IMG/VR virus record: IMGVR_UViG_3300030406_002145
Location: 1-59,030 of that record
Reading direction: 5' to 3' (one strand)
Length of the DNA: 59,030 bases
Source: a virus
Part shown: positions 51,578 through 57,518 of the stretch, in pieces
How the letters are laid out: each line of letters starts with the position of its first letter
How positions within the stretch are numbered: the first letter of the stretch is position 1
Program-made: the position numbers and the translations under genes
Notes under the pieces: model-generated
What the model was told of the DNA's origin: nothing
Seen by the model: the letters and a program-made list of their open reading frames with translations, nothing else
Databases searched by the model: none

Positions 51578-52645
51578 ATGAGAAATTTAAACAACGGTAT
51601 TGATTACACACCAATACCCGATAACTATCCTAGAACTGAAATCCATGGATGGCATGGTACTAAAGGATGGGACAAAGACCTAGCCAAAGGGGGCAAAAGA
51701 TATGATTTAAGAGGGTTTACAAGAGCCACAATCAACAAGAATCTAATCACTTATGCAAATGACACCTATGAGTCAAAGTACAAGATAGGGTTTGAGGTTG
51801 AGAAGAATTACTTTCACACCTCTTTGGATTCAAGAAGCCAAGATGTAGGTAAATTATTAGAGTTATTCAGAGGGTACGAGACTGATGGCTCTTGTGGAGT
51901 TGAAGCCGTAACAAACATCTTACCACTATTACCGAATGGTATATGGAGAACTAAAGTGTATGATATGATGCATCAAGCAGAGACCATATTGGATGATAGA
52001 TGGAGTGGTTCAGATTCTCGTTGTGGTGGTCACATTAACCTATCGGTAGTTGGATGGAGTGGTGAAAGATTATTCAAAGCTATACGAGAGTTTAGTGGTT
52101 TGATACAATCTCTGTATCGATTGAGGTTATACAGAACAGAGTACCATATTCGTAATATTGGAGAAGATTTCTGTAATCAGAATATGAATATGATATGCCC
52201 AAGTTCAGAAGATTACTCGATATCATTAAAAGCATTAAATAGTGGTTTGCAGAGGTCAATACCAGGCTCAAGATATAACTTTTGTAGTCAGTATTCCAAT
52301 CGTATTGAGTTTAGAGTCCCTCCAAGAGTGACATCTGTAAAGTGTCTGATGCTCAGATACCAATTGTTCTATGAGTTGGTTGACTTTGCAGTAACCTACG
52401 AGGGCAGAGTTACACCACAGACTCGTAAGAAGTTCTACAACAAGGTTAGACCAATCATTCTTGATATGTCTGATGGTAATGTGGACAAGGCAAGAACAAT
52501 CATATCAGATGCAAGATACTTTCAACAGTTCATTGACACCAAGGGGGATTTCAGAAACAATGCAGTAATCAAAGCATTCATTAATCCTACAAGACAAGTG
52601 GACAGGGACAGAAGAAAGAGATGGTTGAATGGGGAGTGGAGATAG
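51578..52645 (+). CDS. Amidoligase (COOH-NH2 ligase, glutamine synthetase-like fold)
   Basis: A 355-residue protein with the motifs of the Amidoligase_2/COOH-NH2 ligase family: GFEVEKNYF (71-79; Glu73, Glu75), YETDGSCGVEAVT (100-112; Asp103, Glu109), CGGHINLS (149-156; His152) and NRIEFRVPP (241-249; Glu244, Arg246). Related enzymes couple ATP hydrolysis to forming an amide bond between a carboxylate and an amine, and are known in phages alongside glutamine amidotransferase and gamma-glutamylcyclotransferase genes. Here such a fusion protein is encoded at 54674. The substrate (a peptide, protein, nucleotide or cell-wall component) is unknown. The gene is flanked by two hammerhead ribozymes. 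Confidence 0.85.
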   Translation: MRNLNNGIDYTPIPDNYPRTEIHGWHGTKGWDKDLAKGGKRYDLRGFTRATINKNLITYANDTYESKYKIGFEVEKNYFHTSLDSRSQDVGKLLELFRGYETDGSCGVEAVTNILPLLPNGIWRTKVYDMMHQAETILDDRWSGSDSRCGGHINLSVVGWSGERLFKAIREFSGLIQSLYRLRLYRTEYHIRNIGEDFCNQNMNMICPSSEDYSISLKALNSGLQRSIPGSRYNFCSQYSNRIEFRVPPRVTSVKCLMLRYQLFYELVDFAVTYEGRVTPQTRKKFYNKVRPIILDMSDGNVDKARTIISDARYFQQFIDTKGDFRNNAVIKAFINPTRQVDRDRRKRWLNGEWR

Positions 52646-52657
52646 CACTCCCCCAAA

Positions 52658-52716
52658 GTTACTCTGATGAGGATTCAATATCCGAAAGTGGTCAGAATAC
52701 CTGACTACTAAGTAAC
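52658..52716 (+). ncRNA. Hammerhead ribozyme B (type I)
   Basis: Stem I GUUACU/AGUAAC (52658-52663 with 52711-52716), core CUGAUGA at 52664-52670, stem II GGAU-UCAAU-AUCC (52671-52683), core GAAA at 52684-52687, and stem III pairing 52687-52695 with 52701-52709 around a five-base loop, with one G-U pair. Cleavage triplet CUA ends at 52710; predicted cut between 52710 and 52711. It begins 13 bases after the amidoligase stop and leaves its core on the amidoligase RNA. Confidence 0.93.
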
Positions 52717-52743
52717 AATAATAACTTTTAAATAAATAAAATT

Positions 52744-52947
52744 ATGAGAATAAAAATAGAAGATTACTATGGGAATGATATAGTGGAATTAAATGTTAAA
52801 AAATTAGATAATAACAAATATGAGGATAATATATTTCACCGAAACAAGATTGATATTATAGAAACAGATGAATATAATATAGCAGATGTAGATGAAGATG
52901 AGAAAGGAGAGTATTTAAGAATACAACTAAGTAACAATAAAATTTAA
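52744..52947 (+). CDS. Hypothetical small acidic protein
   Basis: A 67-residue acidic, beta-rich protein (MRIKIEDYYGNDIVELNVKK...). It follows the leader AAATAAATAAAATT, which also precedes several other genes in this island. It is the first gene after ribozyme B. No family recognised. Confidence 0.62.
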   Translation: MRIKIEDYYGNDIVELNVKKLDNNKYEDNIFHRNKIDIIETDEYNIADVDEDEKGEYLRIQLSNNKI

Positions 52948-52965
52948 AATTAAAAATAATTAACT

Positions 52966-53178
52966 ATGAAAAATAAAATAACCTACGATGACACAAGAGA
53001 CATCGCAATAAGAATTATTGAATTTCTTTTAGATAAGCACTATCTAAGTGAAGATAAGCATATCCAAATGGAGTTGGACGACGAGTGGGATTTTTATCTC
53101 CAAGATGGAATACAAGATAAGATAAATGATGTACTAGGATTAGACATCGATGATAAATTTGAAATAACAATTAAATAA
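52966..53178 (+). CDS. Hypothetical small acidic protein
   Basis: A 70-residue acidic, mostly helical protein (MKNKITYDDTRDIAIRIIEF...) preceded by AAAAATAATTAACT, the same leader as the gene at 53259. The two also share the D-x-I-L/E-F-LLD-x-x-Y/H-L/I pattern and may be distant paralogues. No family recognised. Confidence 0.6.
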   Translation: MKNKITYDDTRDIAIRIIEFLLDKHYLSEDKHIQMELDDEWDFYLQDGIQDKINDVLGLDIDDKFEITIK

Positions 53179-53258
53179 ATAAAAATGATTATAATAATAA
53201 CAATTTTAAATATAATAACTAAAACAATATTAAATATAACTTTTAAAAATAATTAACT

Positions 53259-53414
53259 ATGAAAGCAATTTGGAATCAAAAAATTGATAATACTACTGAA
53301 AAAATAACAGATAACATTTTAGATTATTTGTTGGACAATGGGTATATAACAAAAAATATAGATGAGGGGGAGAATATATACTCAATAGTGAGTAAAGAAT
53401 TAAAAAAATTATAA
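53259..53414 (+). CDS. Hypothetical small protein, possible paralogue of previous gene
   Basis: A 51-residue helical protein (MKAIWNQKIDNTTEKITDNI...). Its ITDNILDYLLDNGYITKN (16-33) resembles the DIAIRIIEFLLDKHYLSED region of the upstream 70-residue protein, and both share the leader AAAAATAATTAACT. Function unknown. Confidence 0.55.
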   Translation: MKAIWNQKIDNTTEKITDNILDYLLDNGYITKNIDEGENIYSIVSKELKKL

Positions 53415-53443
53415 CTATAAATAACAATTAAATAAATAAAATT

Positions 53444-53563
53444 ATGGAAAAAGAAAAATGTAAATTTTGTGATAGCAAAGAATTAGTTTATCATCAGTAT
53501 ATAATATGCGACTATTATTGCGAAGAATGTGGAGAGTGGCAAAATGGAGAAACAATTAAATAA
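53444..53563 (+). CDS. Tiny zinc-ribbon protein
   Basis: A 39-residue protein with CKFC (6-9) and CEEC (26-29), an ideal two-CxxC zinc ribbon with little else. Preceded by AAATAAATAAAATT. Similar knuckles are in the amidotransferase fusion C-terminus and the 58510 protein. It may bind RNA, DNA or a protein partner. Confidence 0.68.
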   Translation: MEKEKCKFCDSKELVYHQYIICDYYCEECGEWQNGETIK

Positions 53564-53571
53564 TTAAAACT

Positions 53572-53751
53572 ATGAAAAATCAATTAAACATAAAAGAATT
53601 ACAATTAATACAAGATTTAATTGTTGATTGGAAATTTAACAGAGATGTTTTGAATCAATTACCCATATCAGATGACAAAAAAGATTTGTTAGATGAAATA
53701 GGCGAAAAATTATTAAATCAAATAAGACAACAAAAAAAATTAAAACTATGA
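53572..53751 (+). CDS. Hypothetical small helical protein
   Basis: A 59-residue charged helical protein (MKNQLNIKELQLIQDLIVDW...) whose stop overlaps the next start as ATGA. No family recognised. Confidence 0.58.
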   Translation: MKNQLNIKELQLIQDLIVDWKFNRDVLNQLPISDDKKDLLDEIGEKLLNQIRQQKKLKL

Positions 53752-53921
53752 AAATATACAGACAATATAAAGATGAAAATACAAGTGAACAAGTTAGTGT
53801 AGAAACATTCTTGCATTATACTGAGGGCAGTGGTTTTTGGGAAAAAGGCACTGCATTAGAAACATTAAAACAATCCGGTGTTATACACACAAGTTTTGCA
53901 ATATACAAACTAAATAAATAA
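53748..53921 (+). CDS. Hypothetical small protein
   Basis: A 57-residue protein (MKIYRQYKDENTSEQVSVET...) coupled to the previous gene by an ATGA overlap. No family recognised. Confidence 0.58.
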   Translation: MKIYRQYKDENTSEQVSVETFLHYTEGSGFWEKGTALETLKQSGVIHTSFAIYKLNK

Positions 53922-53925
53922 AATT

Positions 53926-54051
53926 ATGGACACAATTAAAGAATTAAAAGAATTAGTATCTCTTTTTAAATACAGAGAACGATGTACCAACGATAGTATA
54001 ATAATGGTGGGTGATTTAGAAAAATTAGAAGAATTGATAAATAAATTATAA
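53926..54051 (+). CDS. Hypothetical tiny protein
   Basis: A 41-residue helical protein (MDTIKELKELVSLFKYRERC...) preceded by AAATAAATAAAATT. Coding potential is supported only by spacing, leader and neighbours. Confidence 0.5.
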   Translation: MDTIKELKELVSLFKYRERCTNDSIIMVGDLEKLEELINKL

Positions 54052-54055
54052 AATT

Positions 54056-54211
54056 ATGGACAAGTTAACAAGACAGTTGTTTAAACTAAAATCTTTAGAG
54101 TTGAGGAATGGAACATCTCCGTTCCTCGCTCAACAAATGCAAAAGGTCAGAGACAAGATTGATGCACAAAAAGAGTGTACACGCGTACACCTTAACAAGG
54201 TTTGTAAGTGA
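54056..54211 (+). CDS. Hypothetical small basic protein
   Basis: A 51-residue basic protein (MDKLTRQLFKLKSLELRNGT...) starting four bases after the previous stop. Its 3' end contains GTGTACACGCGTACAC, an imperfect relative of the genome's GTGTACA palindromes. No family recognised. Confidence 0.52.
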   Translation: MDKLTRQLFKLKSLELRNGTSPFLAQQMQKVRDKIDAQKECTRVHLNKVCK

Positions 54212-54248
54212 CTGAGTATCAGTGAAGTGCAAACTTTTTTCAAAAAGA

Positions 54249-54280
54249 TTTGGTGGTTAAATTTATTTCACTTATCTTTA
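54249..54280 (+). promoter_or_regulatory. Strong Bacteroidota promoter: TTTG-N20-TATCTTTA
   Basis: TTTG at 54249-54252 and TATCTTTA at 54273-54280, exactly 20 bases apart. The same spacing is seen at 54584 and 56534. Transcription should start near 54286, producing an RNA without a substantial gene before the next promoter. Confidence 0.8.
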
Positions 54281-54285
54281 CAATG

Positions 54286-54600
54286 TTTTTAAATTTTTCA
54301 TGTGGTGTGGTGGTTGACAAATGAGATTGAGTTCTCGCCATCACACCATCTACTAAATAAAATTTTGCCTAACAATCCTTAGAGTGATAAATATAGTGTA
54401 CACCATTAGGAACTTAGAGTTTATGGAATGTTGCTTAGCTACCAACAGGAAGTAAATGCTCAATACAAAGTTAAAAGAAATTTTATACTAAAGACAAGGC
54501 ATAGTTCAAAGACATCATAGGGGTTGATGTTGAGGACTGTGCCTTTGTTCGTTTATAGAGGTCATAAAAAACTTTCTCTAAAATTTGGATATGTCTAAAT
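54286..54600 (+). ncRNA. Candidate structured non-coding RNA
   Basis: Between two promoters lies a region with only 10-13-codon frames but strong predicted folding. Hairpin one pairs 54302-54313 with 54338-54349 (GUGGUGUGGUGG against CCAUCACACCAU) around a loop with an inner GAGA/UCUC pairing. Hairpin two is 50 nt (54496-54545): AAGGCAUAGUUC with GGACUGUGCCUU, and a second inner stem GACAUCA/UGAUGUU. A structured small RNA or long 5' leader is likely. No known family was recognised. Confidence 0.65.
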
Positions 54601-54615
54601 TTTGTCTTATCTTTG
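54584..54615 (+). promoter_or_regulatory. Strong Bacteroidota promoter: TTTG-N20-TATCTTTG
   Basis: TTTG at 54584-54587 and TATCTTTG at 54608-54615 with 20 bases between them. It drives the amidotransferase-cyclotransferase gene through a leader of about 50 nt with an ACCTCT/AGAGGT hairpin. This position shows that the coding start must be downstream, at 54674. Confidence 0.88.
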
Positions 54616-54673
54616 TGTAATACTAACCGAGTTCTACCTCTCAGTTATAGAGGTTGCTCACAAAATTTATACT

Positions 54674-55738
54674 ATGTGTATTATAATAATCAAACAACAG
54701 AAGGACAAGAAAGTCCACAAGCAAACATTAAAAAATTCATCTCGTATCAATCCTCATGGGTTGGGGGTTGTGTGGTTAGATACCTTTGAGGTTACCTACC
54801 ACAAGTCAAATGAGTATGCCATCTTACATACTGAAAGACCATTCATTGCTCACTTTAGATATGCTACCATCGGCAAGGTAAACAGAGAAAACACACATCC
54901 CTTTGTGTGTGGTAATAATTCTGATGAGTTGCTTATGATGAACGGAACGATTCGTAATCTTGGTAATGACACTATGTGTGATAGTAAAGTTCTCGCACAC
55001 TCTCTCGGCAGAGTCAAGCGACAGAATTGGAAAAGCGAGTTGGCTAAGTATGATTGTAGGTTTACTACTATCAACACTCGTACTAGGACATTTCAAATCT
55101 ACAACAAAGAGTTGTGGACAAAAAAGAATGGTGTGTGGTACTCTAAGCCAAATGTACTTATGGACAATCTCGTTGCAGTGTATGGTACATTGAAGAAAGG
55201 TTACAATAATTACAATTCTTATCTAAGAAGAAGTGTATACCTTGGGGGCGGTGTTACTACGGACAAGTATCCTCTTATAATAAGGGGGTTGCCTTATATG
55301 GTAAATCAAAAAGGTATGGGACACAATGTTGAGGTTGATGTGTTCAAGGTGTCTGATGAAGTTCTTGAAAACCTTGATAGGTTAGAGGGGCATCCGGAGT
55401 GGTACAAGCGAGAAAAGGTTGAGATAAATGTAAAGGGCAAGGTGCTATCTTGTTGGGTTTATTTCAATCCCATAGACATCTCAGGTGCTATTGAGTTTCA
55501 CAAAACCTACACACAACAAACTTCTATACCATCATACACTCCTACTGATTATGATTGGAGTCAACACACCTTTGACTTTGATGATGATGATGATGACTCA
55601 TCTATGATTGTTGAGGATGGTAAGCCATACTGTGTGGAGTGCTTCAATGAATTAGAGAACGATGGATACGATAACTACTGTTGCAAGGGTTGTCATAGTT
55701 GGTATACTCAAAACCAAATAAATAACTTAAATTATTAA
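54674..55738 (+). CDS. Class II glutamine amidotransferase fused to gamma-glutamylcyclotransferase and zinc ribbon
   Basis: A 354-residue three-part protein. The start is the ATG giving Met-Cys, as class II amidotransferases need Cys2 as the N-terminal nucleophile. Amidotransferase motifs are NPHGLGVVW (26-34), HFRYATIGKVNRENTHPF (60-77), MMNGTIRN (88-95) and CDSKVLA (102-108). Residues about 165-275 are a GGCT/AIG2-type cyclotransferase: VAVYGTLKKGYN (167-178) and RLEGHPEWYKRE (236-247), with Glu238 as likely catalytic acid. A poly-Asp linker (about 302-308) leads to a zinc ribbon with CVEC and CCKGC. It should take ammonia from glutamine and handle gamma-glutamyl amides, complementing the amidoligase at 51578. 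Fusion is unusual. Confidence 0.88.
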   Translation: MCIIIIKQQKDKKVHKQTLKNSSRINPHGLGVVWLDTFEVTYHKSNEYAILHTERPFIAHFRYATIGKVNRENTHPFVCGNNSDELLMMNGTIRNLGNDTMCDSKVLAHSLGRVKRQNWKSELAKYDCRFTTINTRTRTFQIYNKELWTKKNGVWYSKPNVLMDNLVAVYGTLKKGYNNYNSYLRRSVYLGGGVTTDKYPLIIRGLPYMVNQKGMGHNVEVDVFKVSDEVLENLDRLEGHPEWYKREKVEINVKGKVLSCWVYFNPIDISGAIEFHKTYTQQTSIPSYTPTDYDWSQHTFDFDDDDDDSSMIVEDGKPYCVECFNELENDGYDNYCCKGCHSWYTQNQINNLNY

Positions 55739-55797
55739 TTACTCTGATGAGTCCTTTGTGGACGAAACAAGTGTACACATGTACACTTGTCAGTAAT
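55738..55797 (+). ncRNA. Hammerhead ribozyme C (type I)
   Basis: Stem I AUUACU/AGUAAU (55738-55743 with 55792-55797), core CUGAUGA at 55744-55750, stem II GUCC-UUUGU-GGAC (55751-55763), core GAAA at 55764-55767, stem III of ten pairs between 55767-55776 and 55781-55790 made from the GTGTACA palindrome, and cleavage triplet GUC ending at 55791. Predicted cut between 55791 and 55792. Its first base is the last base of the upstream stop codon, so a terminating ribosome would block folding. Confidence 0.95.
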
Positions 55798-55814
55798 AAA
55801 CAACAACAAACAAA

Positions 55815-56057
55815 ATGACTGAATTAAAAAAAGATGCTCGTGATATATTAAATAGAATGAGAAAAGCTACGGCAGAAAGATTTAAACTATTAGTGATGTT
55901 TATAGTCACATTAGCATCCCTTGGTGGGGGTGGTTATGGTTGCTATGTATCATTAGAGAGTGCCGGTGGACAGATAATGACCTTCCTACTGTGTGCAGTA
56001 TGGGTATGGTTTGGTGTGGCTATGTTAGATTTATTTAGAGACATGTATAAAAAATAA
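55815..56057 (+). CDS. Small two-TM membrane protein
   Basis: An 80-residue protein with a charged N-terminus and two hydrophobic helices (about 25-46 and 53-70: KLLVMFIVTLASLGGGGYGC and GQIMTFLLCAVWVWFGVAML). A short basic tail follows. It begins 18 bases after ribozyme C. It may be an early membrane modifier, a superinfection factor or a partner of the amide-chemistry proteins; nothing specific is shown. Confidence 0.7.
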   Translation: MTELKKDARDILNRMRKATAERFKLLVMFIVTLASLGGGGYGCYVSLESAGGQIMTFLLCAVWVWFGVAMLDLFRDMYKK

Positions 56058-56061
56058 AATT

Positions 56062-56250
56062 ATGGAAAAAGAAAACAAAAACTATTCAGTATCAGTATGG
56101 GATATTCAATTCTATATGGTAGATGAAGATGGAAACGAAAAATTAGATGATAATGGAAATATACAAAAATATATATTTGAGGGTAGATTAAAACCTTTAG
56201 AGTATTTATGTGAGGGTATGACAGAAGATGAATTAACTAAAATTAAATAA
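56062..56250 (+). CDS. Hypothetical small acidic protein
   Basis: A 62-residue acidic protein (MEKENKNYSVSVWDIQFYMV...) preceded by the recurring ATAAAATT leader. No family recognised. Confidence 0.6.
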   Translation: MEKENKNYSVSVWDIQFYMVDEDGNEKLDDNGNIQKYIFEGRLKPLEYLCEGMTEDELTKIK

Positions 56251-56258
56251 ATAAAATT

Positions 56259-56390
56259 ATGGAACAAGAATTAAAACTAACAGATGAAGTTAACGATATA
56301 CTACAATATATAATTGACTTTGAATATCAAAGAATGTCTTCAAGTGGACAACAGATGATAGATGAATTAATAGAAATTATAAATAGATAA
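56259..56390 (+). CDS. Hypothetical tiny acidic protein
   Basis: A 43-residue helical protein (MEQELKLTDEVNDILQYIID...) with the leader AAATAAATAAAATT identical to that of several island genes. No family recognised. Confidence 0.52.
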   Translation: MEQELKLTDEVNDILQYIIDFEYQRMSSSGQQMIDELIEIINR

Positions 56391-56394
56391 AATC

Positions 56395-56523
56395 ATGAAA
56401 CAAGAATTAAAAATATTAAAAGAAGAGTTAGAGTGGTGGAGAACTTATGGAGAGTATGTAAACGCAAATTACTCAGGTGTGTGTGCAGAGGCTTCTGCCT
56501 ATGCAGACGGAGATATAGATTAA
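56395..56523 (+). CDS. Hypothetical tiny acidic protein
   Basis: A 42-residue protein (MKQELKILKEELEWWRTYGE...) with an amphipathic, Trp-containing N-terminus, four bases after the previous gene. No family recognised. Confidence 0.52.
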   Translation: MKQELKILKEELEWWRTYGEYVNANYSGVCAEASAYADGDID

Positions 56524-56533
56524 TTAAAAATAA

Positions 56534-56565
56534 TTTGGAAATGTATAATAATTAAACTATCTTTA
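56534..56565 (+). promoter_or_regulatory. Bacteroidota promoter: TTTG-N20-TATCTTTA
   Basis: TTTG at 56534-56537 and TATCTTTA at 56558-56565, 20 bases apart. The expected start near 56571 places a terminator-like hairpin inside the 5' leader of the 56629 gene. Confidence 0.78.
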
Positions 56566-56586
56566 TACAAGTAATGCATAATTTTA

Positions 56587-56616
56587 GGGAGGATGCGAAA
56601 GCTACCTCCCTTTTTT
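56587..56616 (+). terminator. Terminator hairpin in 5' leader (possible attenuator)
   Basis: GGGAGG (56587-56592) pairs with CCTCCC (56605-56610), followed by six T. The loop contains GC-GAAA-GC, a GNRA tetraloop. It ends upstream transcription or attenuates the promoter at 56534. A GTG/ATG-like frame through it is unlikely to be coding. Confidence 0.82.
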
Positions 56617-56628
56617 AAACTTAATCAA

Positions 56629-56967
56629 ATGAAAGAAAAAATAAAACAAGACATAGAATATATATCTAAGGATAAAAACAATGTGTGCAACAATCCTGAT
56701 TACCTGAGATTGTTAAACCATCTATACGATAACTTCTCTGAGTTATCTAGAGGGGCATGGTTAATAACTGCACAACATCACAATGCTACAAGGTATGTTA
56801 AATCATTCCCTCATCTATCCGGCAAGATAGATAAATCACTTAACCAACTAATTAGATTAGCAGGTGGATACATTATAGAGGTACATGAAGACAAGTTCTC
56901 TTGGAACGATTGCGTGTATGATGACGCAAGTGATGTAGCAAATTGCATATGGGATAAAGAATCGTAG
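56629..56967 (+). CDS. Hypothetical protein
   Basis: A 112-residue protein (MKEKIKQDIEYISKDKNNVC...). The ATG after the terminator hairpin is chosen; an in-frame ATG at 56593 lies within the hairpin. Helical N-terminal half and an acidic end. It begins the operon leading to MazG-like, DnaA-like and annealing genes. No family recognised. Confidence 0.6.
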   Translation: MKEKIKQDIEYISKDKNNVCNNPDYLRLLNHLYDNFSELSRGAWLITAQHHNATRYVKSFPHLSGKIDKSLNQLIRLAGGYIIEVHEDKFSWNDCVYDDASDVANCIWDKES

Positions 56968-56968
56968 T

Positions 56969-57244
56969 ATGAGTAAAAAGAAAATACAAGAAGTGTCTCG
57001 TAAAGTTTATGAGATGTTAGCATCTAAGAATGATGCGTATGGAGATTCGGCATTGAATCCTATAAATATATTTAGTAAAGGAAACGCAAGTGAATCCTTG
57101 TGTGCAAGAATAGACGACAAGTTATCAAGAATAAAAAATCGTGGGTTGTCAGACGAAACAGAAGACACTTTGTTTGATTTGTGTGGCTACCTAATTCTAT
57201 TAATAATAGCTAAAGAAAAAGAAAATGAAAGAAAGAATATTTAA
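56969..57244 (+). CDS. MazG-like/DUF1599-type all-alpha NTP pyrophosphatase
   Basis: A 91-residue all-helical protein. AYGDSALNP (23-31), ARIDDKLSRI (46-55) and SDETEDTLFDLCGYL (61-75) match the order E/K-x-YGD...Rl-x-DK-x-Rl...ED-x-x-DL-x-GY in the MazG/DUF1599 group. Such enzymes hydrolyse NTPs to NMP and PPi and can adjust nucleotide pools or ppGpp in infected cells. Lies two bases after the previous gene and overlaps the next by 20. Confidence 0.68.
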   Translation: MSKKKIQEVSRKVYEMLASKNDAYGDSALNPINIFSKGNASESLCARIDDKLSRIKNRGLSDETEDTLFDLCGYLILLIIAKEKENERKNI

Positions 57245-57518
57245 TTTATATGCTAAGCGAGTGGGAGAATTGTATAACCTTTCGCCTGAAGAGTTATTCA
57301 AAAAAAGCAAGACAAGAGAGTGCGTGGATGCAAGACATCTCCTGTACTACCTGTGTAGCAAGAGACCAATGCGTATCACATACATTCAAAAGTATATGAA
57401 AGAAAATGGATACACCATCAATCACTCTTCTATCATACATGGAATAAATGTTATGAAAGAAAAGATTAGTGAGGATGCAGATTATATTGAAGTAATAAAT
57501 AGCTTTGAGAATGTATAG
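57225..57518 (+). CDS. DnaA domain IV-like DNA-binding protein (stand-alone)
   Basis: A 97-residue protein. Its order V-x-x-x-Y-N-L-S-x-E-E-L-F-x-K-x-R-T-R (13-31), VDARHLLYYL (34-43) and NHSSIIHGI (66-74) closely follows domain IV of DnaA, which reads DnaA boxes. ATPase domains are absent. It may recognise origin or promoter sites as phage initiator or regulator. A relative with a coiled-coil tail is at 5624. It overlaps its neighbours by 20 and 8 bases. Confidence 0.8.
   Translation: MKERIFNLYAKRVGELYNLSPEELFKKSKTRECVDARHLLYYLCSKRPMRITYIQKYMKENGYTINHSSIIHGINVMKEKISEDADYIEVINSFENV

Noticed and set aside
53188-53258. Very short hydrophobic frame between small genes
   Set aside because: It is made almost wholly of AT repeats and has no leader or similarity.
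54602-54673. Upstream start of the amidotransferase gene
   Set aside because: It lies inside a full TTTG-N20-TATCTTTG promoter; the ATG at 54674 gives the Met-Cys start needed for this enzyme class.
54921-54945. CTGATGAG inside the amidotransferase gene
   Set aside because: No stem II, GAAA or pairing stems follow; it is coding sequence.
56593-56628. Upstream start of the 112-residue protein
   Set aside because: It lies in the stem and loop of a terminator hairpin.
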